64,000 bases of DNA from Symsagittifera roscoffensis. Taxonomy: Eukaryota > Xenacoelomorpha > Acoela > Convolutidae. Each line of letters begins with the position of its first letter. The stretch's first letter is position 1. Below, piece by piece: positions 1 through 11,960 of this stretch. The stretch is taken from assembly GCF_963678635.1 (NCBI RefSeq), contig NW_026970868.1, positions 1 to 64,000 on the forward strand, written 5' to 3'. The notes below the pieces were generated by a model. The model saw only the letters and a program-made list of their open reading frames with translations, was not told the DNA's origin and did no database searches. A program made the position numbers and the translations under genes.

Positions 1-548
1 TGGAAATTTTTTGAATTTGTATAACATTATCTGTATAAAATCAGAAGTTTTTGTTGAAAAAATGGAAATGAAAACCTACATAATAGATTAGCCGCTGAGA
101 ACCAGATATACCTGGCTTAAATTTGTTTAAAGGTAAATTTTTATATACAATGGTTAAAAAGATCAAAATTTAGACGAAGCATGATCCTGGACTGTACTGT
201 ACAATACATACAAAAACTATTTTATTTATAATTCTTGGTATTTAACAGAGAAGCACTTTATATCAGGTTGAATTGTAAAGGATTTCACTTTGGCATTTTT
301 TGAATTTGTGCAACTGTTATCTATATCAAATCAGAAATTTATGTTGCACAAAAGGAAACGAACACCTACATAACAGATTAGCCGTTGAAGACCAGATATA
401 TATGGCTCAAGTTTGTTTAAAGACAAACTTTTATGTACAATAGTTAATAGGAACAAAAATAGACAAAGCGCGATCCTGGATTGTACTGAACAATACATAT
501 AAACGCTATTTTATTTATAATTCTTGGTATTTAACACAGAAGCAGCGC
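1..548. repeat. 290-bp diverged tandem duplication
   Basis: Two head-to-tail copies, about 1-255 and 291-545, share the same order of landmarks: TTTTTTGAATTTGT near the start, ATTAGCCG in the middle, GATCCTGGA, then TTTATAATTCTTGGTATTTAAC at the end. They differ at many single bases, so the duplication is old. No coding frame is shared. The first copy may extend beyond the left window edge. Confidence 0.85.
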
Positions 549-1031
549 GCCTGCAAACAAGCATTTGATTCATTTCATTTTTTATCTTATCCCGTTTAAC
601 TCAAGTATTTGTGCTCCGTTATTTCATGCTAGTGAATTTTAAAGTTCTTGTAAAAATTTTGATTGATTCCCCTTATGAACGCATGATTTTTTTAAGAAAA
701 AAACTTGTCACGGAGATTTTCTAGCCATCAAAAGACAACAATTGAAACCAAACAATCATTATATAGATCATCAGTATAGATCATCCAGTTGTTCCAATTA
801 AATTCCTAAATCATATAAAATTTGGTTTGAAAGCGTATCAGAGAAAAATTGACTTTTTACTAACAGAAATTATTTTCTGATTCAGCGGGTACAGCCAAAC
901 TAATGGTAATCGATGGGGCGGGTTTACTCGTCTCTCTGTGACAATTGCTGTTCAAGTGGTTTTGTGAGTGCGTTCCTCCATCGGATAATCAATTAGGATC
1001 TGGGGAGTGGAGTCACCAACTCCGCCTCCTA
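549..1031. other. no recognisable gene
   Basis: AT-rich sequence with no supported reading frame, RNA gene or repeat. It lies downstream (on the minus strand) of the candidate exon at 1032-1130. A minus-strand frame could continue from about 1004 after a short possible intron, but this cannot be decided by eye. Confidence 0.4.
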
Positions 1032-1130
1032 TTACCTCCTTTGCAGATACTTCGACTCCTGTTTTTTCGCCTCCAGTAAGTCCTTGATGTAGTGAGCGAA
1101 CAACCGAAAACATATGAGGAGAAACTTCAA
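1032..1130 (-). CDS. candidate terminal exon of an unrecognised gene
   Basis: On the minus strand a pyrimidine-rich tract ending GGGTGCAG (intron end at 1131) is followed by an open stretch of 32 codons and a TAA. It reads as an amphipathic segment containing HYIKDLLEAKKQESKYLQR, which looks like protein rather than random AT-rich translation, and local GC is higher than the surroundings. No upstream exon was found with confidence, and no domain is recognised. It may be the last exon of a host gene, or a decayed remnant. Confidence 0.3.
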   Translation of the reverse strand: MKFLLICFRLFAHYIKDLLEAKKQESKYLQRR

Positions 1131-2468
1131 CTGCACCCAGAGAGAAAAAAGTGACAAGAGTGGAACAATCTCAGCTACACTTGGAGCCTATTTGAAAGAC
1201 TTTGAAGTCTCTTTTGCGTTTTGGACTGGTTCGTTGTGACAGCTGAGTTGCAGTTTATTATCTGGTTTCATAACTTTTTGTGATTATTGGAAATTTCATA
1301 CAGCAAAAGTTTTCAAATTCTTGATAAAAAACAAAAATCAATACAATGAACAAAATTAGTCTTTACAAAGTAATCCACAATTTGCAACTTATGAGTCATT
1401 TATGGATAGTTCAAAAAACAGAATTAACAAAGAAACCAAAATTATATTCTTCTAGAAAAAAGCTTATTTTGAAAAACGGCTCATAATTTGCCTCGCAAAC
1501 AAGACGTTTTACGGTCTTGATGCTCTAGTACAAAAAGAATAACTAGTTCAGAGGAGCATACATGCAACATGTATTACACACGTCGCATATAAATTGATTC
1601 AGTGATTTTTTTCTAGAATTACTCGACAAATCGGGAACCAAAATTTTCACAAAAACTGGTAAAATAACCCAGAAAAATGAAGACAACTAGTACAATGAGT
1701 TTGAAATTCAATTTGGATTCTGATTATGGTTTTGCGTCTGAAAACGTTTCTGTGACCACATTCTTACATCATTAAATACGTATAAACATACAAGTTTACA
1801 ATTGCTAACACAAACATGTATAAACATAAGAACAAACGCACACAAAATTTGTACTGATACACAGAACAAACTTATAAAATAGTTCACTAGAGTATCTGTT
1901 GAATTATTTTAGGTTGTTCTGGAACAATTAGTCGCAGATTTTTGATCGAAATTGAGTTTAGGTTTTAATCAATTAAAGTCATGTTTCCTGAATTGCTTCC
2001 AAAGAGTACATGTAAAAGAGTACCCAATAAATAATAAAATTACCTACGTAAAAACATATATAGATACATCCATACACACTTACATATATACAAGTAAAAG
2101 AAAAAAAATTATACACAAGATGCAAATAATAAAATTAGATTTGGACCTACCTACATGCATGCTTTTAATGTATACACGCCTAATATATATATATCCAACA
2201 TACATCAATCCACATACATGCATACAGTTTACACGTAAGTATAAAAATCGTTAACACCAACAAAGAGGCCTTATATAAAACGAAAGCAAATTGTGTACCA
2301 TGAATCGTGTATATCTTCCACACGTATAATCAAACAATCACATATGCAAACATACATACATCAGTACATACCTACAAATAACATGTGTATACATTTCAGT
2401 CACTCAAAAAGATTGCAGCAAACCTTTTCAAGAAACTCTCGAGTTTGGTGTCTTCGTAGATGTGGAGC
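1131..2468. other. intergenic, no gene seen
   Basis: AT-rich DNA with short runs of TACATA/CATACA-type dinucleotide-rich sequence after about 1780. Open frames of up to 100 codons here are Tyr/Ile/Thr-rich translations of this simple sequence and have no domain features. Confidence 0.5.
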
Positions 2469-2472
2469 TCTT

Positions 2473-2507
<35 letters not shown>

Positions 2508-2564
2508 TTTTCCCTCTCTCTCTTTTTTGATCTTCCTTTCGTTCTTGATTTTTTTCTCGCTCTC

Positions 2565-2659
<95 letters not shown>

Positions 2660-2720
2660 GACTCTCTCTCTCTCTCTTCTCTCTTTTCCTCTCTCTATCT
2701 CTTCTCTCTCCCCTTTTCTG

Positions 2721-2788
<68 letters not shown>

Positions 2789-2948
2789 CCTATCTATATA
2801 TCTAGATATCTCTCTTTTTCTCTTTCTTCACTCTTTCTCTCTCCGTCTCTCCCTCTCTCTCTCTATCTCTCTTTCTTCCTTCTCCTTTCTTCTCTTTCCA
2901 TCTGTCCATCTATCTCTTTCTCTCTCTCTCTCTCTCTTTCCCTTTCCG

Positions 2949-3010
<62 letters not shown>

Positions 3011-3025
3011 ACTTCTCCCGCTCTA

Positions 3026-3086
<61 letters not shown>

Positions 3087-3089
3087 ACT

Positions 3090-3124
<35 letters not shown>

Positions 3125-3162
3125 CTCTCCTCTTCTTTCTCTCTCCGTCTCTCTCTCTCTCA

Positions 3163-3229
<67 letters not shown>

Positions 3230-3289
3230 TTTCCTCCTTCTCCTTTCTTTTCTTTCCATCTGTCTATCTATCTCTTTCTTCCCTCTCCG

Positions 3290-3322
<33 letters not shown>

Positions 3323-3327
3323 CTATC

Positions 3328-3377
<50 letters not shown>

Positions 3378-3437
3378 ATCTATCTAACTATCTATCACTT
3401 CTCTCTCTCTCTCTATCTCTTCTCTCTCCCTTCTCTG

Positions 3438-3513
<76 letters not shown>

Positions 3514-3580
3514 ACTATCTATATATCTAGCTATCTCTTTCTTTCTCTCTCTCTCTCTCTCTCTCTATCTATTTTTGTCT
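2469..3580. repeat. CT / TATC compound microsatellite
   Basis: Long runs of (CT)n alternate with blocks of (TATC)n, at 2720-2800, 2965-3010, 3045-3085, 3300-3325 and 3435-3515, with a few C- or T-rich interruptions. Open frames on the plus strand here translate as Ser-Leu or Ile-Tyr-Leu-Ser repeats and are artefacts of the repeat. Confidence 0.97.
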
Positions 3581-3619
3581 CTATCCCTGATCTAATTCTT
3601 TCTACTTTTAACATGGGAT

Positions 3620-6014
3620 CATATGTTACTTAGGGAGGCTCAATTTGTGTATTTTTGGATCTATAGTTATACTTAGGGATTAGTGGTTCAATAAATGAGC
3701 GATTGTTTACGCATAGGGACCATTAGTTACACCAAATGGTCATATACTTCAACTAGGGATCTTTAGATGTACATAGGGATCATTGATTAAACATAGAGAT
3801 CATTGGTTATACGTGATATAGAAATATTTGGTTAAGCTATGAAAATTAAACATTGGGTAAATGATTATAAATATTGTATATAGGAATCACTAGGTATAAG
3901 TTTTTCATATAGGGATCATTAGGCACAAAAATTTTACAAAGGAATCATTAGGTATAAATATTTACATAGGGATCACTAGGTATAAAAAATTTTACATAGG
4001 GTTCATTAGAAATAAGTATTTTACTAGGGATCATTGGGTATAAATTTTTTACATAGGGATCATTAGGTATAAAAATTTTACATAGGGATCCTTAGGTATA
4101 AATAATTACATAGGGATCATTAGGTATAATTATTTTACATAGGGATCTCTAGGTATAAAATTTTTACACAGGGATCTTTAGGTATAATTTTTTTTACAAA
4201 GGGATCATTAGGTATAAATATTTTACATAGGGATCATTAGGTATAAATTTTTTACATAGGGATCATTATGTATAAATTTTTTTACAAGGGATCATTAGGT
4301 ATAAAAATTTTACATAGGGATCATTAGGTATAAATTTTTTCCATAGGGATCATTAGGTATGAAATTTTTACATAGGGATCATTGGGTATAAAAATTTTAC
4401 ATAGGGATCATTAGGTATAATTTTTTTACATAGGGATCATTAGTTACAAATATTTTACATAGGGATCATCAGGTATAATTATTTTACATGGGGATCATTA
4501 GGTTATAAATATTTTACATAGGGATCATTAGGTATAGATAATTACATAGGGATCATTAGGTATAAATTTTTTACATAGGGTTCATTAGGTATGAATTTTT
4601 TTACATAAGGATCATTAGGTATAAATTTTTTACATAGGGATCATTAGGTATAAAAATTTTACATAGGGATCATTAGGTATAAAAATTTTACATTGGGATC
4701 ATTAGGTATAATTTTCTTACATAGGGATCATTAGGTATAAGTATTTTACATAGGGATCATTAGGTATAAATATTTTACATAGGGATCATTAGGTATAATT
4801 ATTTTACATAGGGATCATTAGGTATATTTTTTTACATAGGTATCATTATGTATAAGTATTTTACATAGAGATCATTAGGTATAAATATTTTACATAGGGA
4901 TCATTAGGTATAAAAAATTTACCTAGGAATCATTAGGTATAATTATTAGGTATATTTTTTTACATAGGTATCATTAGGTATAAGTATTTTACAAGGGATC
5001 ATTAGGTATAAAAATTTTACATAGGGATCATTAGGTATAAATTTTTTACATAGGGATCATTAGGTATGAAATTTTTACATAGGGATCATTGGGTATAAAA
5101 ATTTTACATAGGGATCATTAGGTATAATTTTTTTACATAGGGATCATTAGTTACAAATATTTTACATAGGGATCATCAGGTATAATTATTTTACATGGGG
5201 ATCATTAGGTATAAATATTTTACATAGGGATCATTAGGTATAGATAATTACATAGGGATCATTAGGTATAAATTTTTTACATAGGGTTCATTAGGTATGA
5301 ATTTTTTTACATAAGGATCATTAGGTATAAATTTTTTACATAGGGATCATTAGGTATAAAAATTTTACATAGGGATCATTAGGTATAAAAATTTTACATT
5401 GGGATCATTAGGTATAATTTTCTTACATAGGGATCATTAGGTATAAGTATTTTACATAGGGATCATTAGGTATAAATATTTTACATAGGGATCATTAGGT
5501 ATAATTATTTTACATAGGGATCATTAGGTATATTTTTTTACATAGGTATCATTAGGTATAAGTATTTTACATAGGGTTCATTAGGTATAAATTTTTTACA
5601 TAGGGTTCATTAGGTATGAATTTTTTTACATAAGGATCATTAGGTATAAATTTTTTACATAGGGATCATTAGGTATAAAAATTTTACATAGGGATCATTA
5701 GGTATAAAAATTTTACATTGGGATCATTAGGTATAATTTTCTTACATAGGGATCATTAGGTATAAGTATTTTACATAGGGATCATTAGGTATAAATATTT
5801 TACATAGGGATCATTAGGTATAATTATTTTACATAGGGATCATTAGGTATATTTTATTACATAGGTATCATTAGGTATAAATATTTTACATAGGGATCAT
5901 TAGGTATAAAAAATTTACCTAGGAATCATTAGGTATAAATATTTTACATAGGGATCATTAGGTATAAAATATTTACATAGGGATCATTAGGTATAATCTA
6001 TACCCAATGATCCC
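3620..6014. repeat. 29-bp minisatellite array 1
   Basis: About 80 imperfect head-to-tail copies of a unit close to CATAGGGATCATTAGGTATA followed by an AT-rich spacer such as AATATTTTA. Spacers vary (AAAAATTTTA, AATTTTTTA, ATTATTTTA). The left part to about 3880 is strongly degenerate and the right part is almost uniform. Blocks of several units recur in the same order (around 4380-4830, 5090-5530 and 5580-5850), showing block duplication within the array. The array ends in an inverted half-unit at 5980-6014. Confidence 0.97.
5980..6014. repeat. inverted half-unit (hairpin) at the end of array 1
   Basis: The last unit, GGGATCATTAGGTATA, is followed after about 3 bases by its near-perfect reverse complement TATACCCAATGATCCC, then CTGTAGGGATCA and a C-run (14 C). 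The same arrangement closes the second array at 15497-15531. Confidence 0.85.
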
Positions 6015-7690
6015 TGTAGGGATCACCCCCCCCCCCCCGATCCCAGTGTCGTATATCTATACTACTCTTTGTAGTTCTTTGAAACTTATGAATTCGAGTC
6101 TGCTATAACTTTACTTTGTTGAAATGCTTTTGCTGGTAGAGTGATTACAAAACATTTCACTTAAGGATTGAGAAAAGAAGGTGTACAAGACTTACAAAAC
6201 ATACTCAATTTACAAAGTTTTGTATACAGAAATTTTTAGCAGGCCACAGTTCAGTTAGCTTTTTTGTTTACTAATGAGACAAATTGGATTCGTATGATCA
6301 ATTTTTTATTTACAATGAACTAATGCAAAATGAAAATTTCTCAGTAGATACAAAATCTGATCAATCTAAGTTTCTCGAGGTTGTTTCAAATTTAAATACA
6401 TATGCTCTTTCGTTTTTGAACAGGCAGCAGGCAGTATTTGGCTCAAAATGCTGTCGTTGACGTTTGTGGCTACTCAACAGGATTTAGGAAGAGACATTTT
6501 CATGTCATAGTGGGCGACCCTGAAACGTTTTGTCTGGCCAGTGCTTTTGAATATTAGACAAATCAGTCCACGTGGAATAACTTTGGTCGTTCTTTTCTCC
6601 CCGCTCGCCCAATTCGATGACTAGCCAGGGCACGTTTGCTTTATCAAGTTGGGAAGCAACTTCTTCCACCAAGTAATCCATAGAATTGTTTTTCGGGCTT
6701 CTTTGGTTGTGTGCAAAAACTTGTTAAAACTCTGTTCGCTATTTCTTTGGCCTTTTCCACATGCTCTTTGTTGCATTTGCCATTCTCTAATTTAAGCTCG
6801 GAGGTTGATACTGAATACACCCACAAGTTAGATTTACACTCAGGGTCATCCTTCCATGCAACGGCGTTTCCGAACCCGGGTCTAGCCTTAAAGCTGAAAT
6901 TCTTCTTCTTTGATGCAACGAGGACGTAGGATGTGCAGTTTGCGAAGTTTTTGGCTGACTCCAATATTCTGGACATGGTTTTTTCTTCATTCAGCCCATC
7001 TTTGCCGCACTCAAATAGCTTTGATTTAAGGAAATCTATCTGAGCCTCCCAGGTTTCTCCAACTAAAATATGCATTCATTTATCGAAGCGACAGTAGTTA
7101 ACAAACCACATCAACATCAAAGAATTGATGTAAGCAACTAAACAACATGAATTAGCATCAAAGTTTGGGACTTTCGCAAATTATGAGAAAGATGCGAAAA
7201 GTTTCAGAGATGAATTTGTCACGAATCTCAAATAAAATAACAGAATTTTATTCTGATTCAAAATTGTAGTTTTCATCGGAAAATTTGTATGTCTTTATGA
7301 GTATATGGTTTTTTTACTCCATATTTTGAATGGAGACCAAAAGATTCTGTGATAGTTTTGGGAAGCAATCCATTACTTCATTTTAACTCTTAAGTCGTTA
7401 TCTGAACCATTTGTCCGACTTAACTCAGTAACGTTTACGAATGTAGCTACGCTATAACAATATTGTTTGAACACTGATTAGCACCAGACATACTTGTTAC
7501 TGATGCCAGAACTGAAATCGTAAATCAATAAGTAACGCATTCTACATACATGAGACCCCATACAACCGATCATCCATACTCACATCAACGATTGGAACCC
7601 TGATTAGAAGTATGAATAATAATATCAGATTTTTTTCACCAAAAAAATTCTGGTTATTCTAAATTCAAAAAACATTTTTCCTCAGCAAAT
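6015..7690. repeat. duplicated block D, copy 1
   Basis: About 1.65 kb that matches 15532-17200 at nearly every position, from the sequence after the C-run to GCAAATCTTTCT. The copies differ by scattered substitutions and small indels. It contains the pseudogene at 6474-7075. With the flanking minisatellite and block A it forms the first unit of a tandem segmental duplication. Confidence 0.9.
6474..7075 (-). pseudogene. pseudogene of the 199-aa gene at 15974-16573
   Basis: The minus-strand frame starts MHILVGETWEAQ and follows the intact copy at 15974-16573 for about 118 codons. An extra A in the run at 6715-6719 then shifts the frame. The rest of the protein, including the WLVIELGERG segment and the WTD segment, is still readable in the next frame. 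A second small indel at about 6506-6516 destroys the last dozen codons. There are two independent frame breaks, so this copy is dead. Family unrecognised. Confidence 0.8.
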
Positions 7691-7696
7691 CTTTCT
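7691..7696. other. empty target site of the 21-kb element
   Basis: In unit 1, GCAAAT-CTTTCT-TGTACATCC is continuous. In unit 2 the same left flank (to 17206) and right flank (from 38334) are separated by the 21,127-bp element, and CTTTCT is present on both sides. This locus therefore preserves the pre-insertion sequence. Confidence 0.9.
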
Positions 7697-8406
7697 TGTA
7701 CATCCAAAACAACACGACTATTACCCTTACTTCAATGCGACCCGAGGACTGTATAAAATACAAATACACTCAATGATTACGTATTCTTCATATTCCAAAA
7801 ATTATGTCAATAATTGAAGATATCTAAGTATTATGTTAGCTAGTTCGAAAATCAGAGTTCCTTTTATGAATTGCAGAAATATGCTAATAATAACATTAGT
7901 AGCAAATAACAAAACTGAACAGGGTAGATGCTCGGAAGACCTCTTGTTTTGGACTACGTTATAGAATTATCTTGTTTTGAAATACATTGTAGAAATACTT
8001 CATAGAACGCTAAGCTTCAACATAAGTTATTGAGTTTACAAGTTGTTAGGATAGGGAATATGATTCGTAAAGTAGCAATGTTTGCGTCATGATAAAAGAA
8101 TGGTAAAACAAAGAGTTTTTTTGAGTGCAAGTCTCAAGTTCTTGGAAAAATGTTTGAGTTTTATCTAATCGGGAAAAAATCAATGATGTGTACATCGTAA
8201 AATGAATCCTTAATGTTTTTTGGGATTCTTGGTAAGTCAATGATAAGAATTTTTCTGAAAAAAACCCTTGCCAACTTCAAAAAACAACTATCGTCGATCT
8301 ACTAATTTGATCTTTAACTAGCTTCATATAGTTAGCGCATCTTATTATTTGAAACATTGCTCAATCTAGCTGAAACGTAAGATGAAAGGTCCGACTATTA
8401 AGAAAA

Positions 8407-8607
8407 ATGTCAGTTCAACCATATTTTAAAAAATTTACGTACAAACCATTCAAATTAGACTCAAAAGCTGTCCAAAAAGTATTCATTTTTATTCTATTTT
8501 ATCTTTTAACTAATTTTCTGTCCATAAGGTATCAAATTTTTGAAAAACATCAATCATTTTTTAAAAATAAACAAAATATCTGGAAATTATATGAAAACAT
8601 GCCATGA
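8407..8607 (+). CDS. 66-aa hydrophobic ORF conserved in both A blocks
   Basis: An ATG-started frame of 66 codons repeated at 39059-39259 with one residue changed (Ala to Val in the first third). It has a Lys/Phe-rich N-terminus, one hydrophobic stretch at about residues 26-41 that could be a membrane segment, and a basic C-terminal half. No family recognised. Conservation may reflect only the recent duplication of the block, so coding status is open. Confidence 0.3.
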   Translation: MSVQPYFKKFTYKPFKLDSKAVQKVFIFILFYLLTNFLSIRYQIFEKHQSFFKNKQNIWKLYENMP

Positions 8608-10039
8608 TTAGATTCTAGTCTGGACTTTTTTCATTTATATACTAACACGTATGTAAAAAGACAAAACTAGAAACTATTATATAATTCAACATGAATAAAC
8701 CATCACAACTTCTGACAAACTTCATATCTTTGCTAAATTGGTTAAAACAATCTTTTTCCAAAAATGTGTTAATATAAAAAGTCTGCTAGACTAAAAAATG
8801 AGACAATGTTGGGGAAAAATCCGAGTCAACTTTTGAAATCTGTTCCTTAACAAAAAGCTCTAAATTTTTTCAGCATTATAACTGTAGAATTGTTCCTTCA
8901 CAAATATTTAAGTGTATTCCTGTAAATCAGATTATTGGTTTCTTCTTCACTTTTCCGATTGCACTCTTTTTAAAAGAATTTCATAAGTAAAAAGACAAAT
9001 TGAAGGTAAATCTGTATTCCTCAGCCGATCATGTTTATCTTCAAGTCAGATTAATCGCAAACAGCAACTCCTCACAACCTGCAAATTCTCTATTATGTTT
9101 TACTTACTTCATCAAATGACAAAAACCATGAAGCATGTTTTTGCCATGAAGATCAATTTAGGCGTTTTTGGTTTCTCTTTCATTATCATCTTCAATTGAA
9201 TCATTTCTGAACGAAAGAATTTCAAAAAATTCTCCAACAATCGTTTATTGAATCAAAGCAAAGTTACCGCCAAAAGCATTTCTCTGCTAACAACTTTAGA
9301 AATTACATCTCCAAACCAGATAATTGCGTCTTCCTGTTTAAACCCTTTAGTTCAATATTGTTTCAATTTTTCAGATCAAAAACATGAAAATTTTTTATCT
9401 TGAAATTGTCAAAAACAATTTTTATATTTTCTAACTCGGGTACAAAAAAATTTGAAAATTTGCAGAAATTGTTAAACAGCACAAAAAAAATCATTATTCT
9501 GATTCATAAGACTCCAAATGATTTCTTGAAAAACGCACTTATCCACAAAATCATTCAAAGCTCAAAAAATGAAACGTTTTGAAGCGGTAATTATGCAGTA
9601 CGCTTCTTTAAGTCGATGTTTTAGAAATATCGAGTACTTTTCACAAGTATTCAACAAATTCGTGTTCACCCATTATTATTTATATTGAGCAAATTATCAC
9701 ACGGTTTTTTAGAGCAGAGTACTCATAAATCTGCTACAATTGCAGTCAATTTTGTACTTTAACGATAGTTTAGATCAATTTCCCTTGATAGTTTCGAAAC
9801 AGTTTCACAACAAAAACCAACAACTCGTTTGTTTGTAGCAATTATTCTTTCATCGATCATTTTCGAAAAAGAACACTAAGTGAGCAATCAGAATCGCAAA
9901 ATATTTTTTGCGATGCATTGACTTGTGTACGAACTACGGTTTATTTTTTACTTTTACAAAATTGTGTTGTTTTGTATGTTTCTTTTTAGATTTATATAAT
10001 CTTGTGGTAAAACTCAATATTTAGGAGCATGTCAATTTT
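8608..10039. other. AT-rich block A sequence without a supported gene
   Basis: No convincing coding frame. Short Lys/Asn/Phe-rich frames such as 9400-9582 begin at non-ATG codons and are broken in the second copy (near 40050-40240). Confidence 0.4.
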
Positions 10040-10246
10040 CTATAGACTCTGCTCAGCGTGCATTCGATTACATTTTATAATAAAATTTCTACAAGCATCA
10101 ACAATTGCGTTGGGATGTTTATTCTTTAAACAAAATTCAAGTTCCTTGATCCAAATTGTATGAGAGCGATGTTTTGATTCTCGATGACGTTGGTAATTTT
10201 ACCACACACAGAGCATGCAACTCTCTTTTCTTTTCAGTGACGGCAT
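10040..10246 (-). pseudogene. decayed zinc-finger gene, relative of the element's C2H2 gene
   Basis: The minus strand starts MPSLKRKE, matching the MPSLNRNE start of the zinc-finger genes at 22708-23187 and 34859-35344. The C-x2-C of finger 1 (ACSVCGK) and an RHRE-SKH histidine region follow, but in different frames: at least two frame changes occur within 60 bases. The remainder reads as a clean helix-like stretch to a TAG at 10040. It is the fossil of a related, faster-diverged gene. The same defects exist in block A' at 40699-40905. Confidence 0.6.
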
Positions 10247-10256
10247 TTGAGTATGG

Positions 10257-10472
10257 TTGGAGAAAAAAATAAACCCACTTTATGAAGTGGGAGAGTTAAT
10301 TAGCTTCAAGTTTTTCCTATCAGACAAAATCAGACCAAAGTCAAACCGTTCAGAGTTGATTTTTATTTCAGAAATTCTTTTCATGGCTTTTGATTTTACC
10401 AAAAATTTGTCTAATTTCGAATTTGCTGTCCATTTGGAAATGAATCAAGAAGAAATGATCTCTTTTTTATGA
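10257..10472 (+). pseudogene. relative of the helical ORF at 24000-24793
   Basis: A 71-codon frame without an initial ATG. Its C-terminal half (FDFTKNLSNFEFAVHLEMNQEE...) aligns by eye with the segment of the 24000-24560 gene containing FIFDPHIAYQSYKLTAELHL: the spacing of Phe-Asp, Ala-x-x-Leu and Glu-x-x-x-Phe-x-Leu is shared. It lies divergently, 10 bp from the zinc-finger fossil, the same order as in the 21-kb element. Probably a decayed exon. The copy in A' is 40916-41131. Confidence 0.4.
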
Positions 10473-11685
10473 AGACGATTTTGTGCAATTTGATATCAAT
10501 CAATCGTTATTGAGTCTTCTTTTCAAGGAAAAATTTTGATATTAGCCAATCAAAACTTACAGATATGTTTTTCCAATTTTTTTCAGATAAAAGTTAAACC
10601 TCTAAAGTTAAATCAGATCTCAGTGAAATGATGTTTAAATACTTTTCAGACAAAAATCAAATTTTCAAATTTAGAAAATTTTAAAACCAACAATCATTTG
10701 AATTTTGTTTTTCATGTTTTTATCAAATTACCAAACTAACTAGTTTATTGGACGCCAATGAGATGTGAAGGAGTGAGATTTCGAACTCTTATGTTTTTAT
10801 TACTTCTTGGATACTCATTGCAAACTTCGAAACTTCATTCAATTTTTCTATCTGATTTGTTCTGTTTCTGACCAACTTGAAACGGAAATGTCCAAAATTC
10901 ATTTTTGTTAAGTTTTTTTTGGGTTTAAACAATCATATACAGCAGTGATCTTCCTTATTTGAGATAACGATCAGAGGACACTCTAACAAGTCGACACTCT
11001 GTATCAGTATCAGATTCAAAAATGTAAACGAACTGATGTTTCTTATCTTCAGTTTTTGTTATACGCTTTTCCAATTGTTTATTTCATATTGCTAAACCAT
11101 TCAATCTGAATCATTCTCGAGAATAAAAACCTTAAGTCTGGTAAAGTTCTTCTTTTTTGAAATCTCCTCTCTCATGGTTTTAACAAAATTTTTGATTTTC
11201 TTGTAGGTCGATAAAACAAAAAATTAACGCAGTTTTCATCAAAATTTCACTACACCACTTTACTACTCTTCTGAAGAAAATTTTGAAAGTTTCTTGAATT
11301 TGCCCATTCATTTTTCAAACATAGCAACTCCTATTCAACGAAAATTTTCAATGATAGCAGATGTGCTCAATTGATATGATTTTATTTAGCTTTAAGACAA
11401 AAAAAGTTTTGACAGAGAGCTAACTTGTTTTTTGATTTTTTCATTAAATTGACAAAACAGGTGTTTTCGAAGAACAATTCTGCCTTGAACAAAATTTCGA
11501 AACTCTTTTTTTTTCATTAACTTGTTTGTGACTAGTTTGTAAGGGTTTCAACTAACCATTTGAAAAATCGGTTTATCCAAAATCTTTTGCTTTTGACTTG
11601 AAAAAATTGTGGCACAATTCAAAATAAACTCTTCCCCTTGTAGGATTTTTGAGACCGAGCAAATCACTAATCACAAATGATGTGT
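10473..11685. other. AT-rich block A sequence, no gene seen
   Basis: No supported frame on either strand. Poly-T and TTTTTCAG-like tracts occur but no exon-like open stretch is bounded by them. Confidence 0.4.
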
Positions 11686-11689
11686 ATCA

Positions 11690-11960
11690 GGACGGGCGCG
11701 TGTCTGGAGACCCCCATTTATTAAGTTAGTGAATAGAATTTCTCACATATTACGATAAGTTATAGGCTTGCTTGTCCATGTATTAACAGACAAGAAGTGA
11801 GATTATATGGTGAGTTTTTTGTCGTTCGAAATTGCCATGTATCAAAATATGGTACACGTTCGTCCATTTTTTAAGGTTGATAGCAAAAAATTCCACGTTT
11901 TACGATAGAATTAAATGTCTGTAGTACAATAAGTTAGAACTTTAAAGTATCATGGTGAGC
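11690..11960 (+). repeat. degenerate subterminal-repeat relic
   Basis: GAGACCCCCATTTATTAAG followed by TTAGTGAATAG resembles the subterminal motif of the 21-kb element (ACCCCCATGTATTAA...ATAG and TGTATTAAGATAGGGAATAG). A further CATGTATTAACAGACAAG and two ATGGTGAG motifs follow, also found in the element's arms. It suggests a transposon end of the same family within block A. The A' copy lies near 42930-43200. Confidence 0.5.

Noticed and set aside
2293-3530. Long plus-strand reading frames of Ser-Leu and Ile-Tyr-Leu-Ser repeats (up to 356 codons)
   Set aside because: They are translations of (CT)n and (TATC)n microsatellite, which has no stop codons in these frames. No non-repetitive protein sequence or start context.
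3880-6000. Regularly spaced 29-bp repeats considered as a CRISPR array
   Set aside because: The spacers are only 5-10 AT bases and themselves repeat; units are head-to-tail with internal block duplications. This is a minisatellite, in a eukaryotic context.
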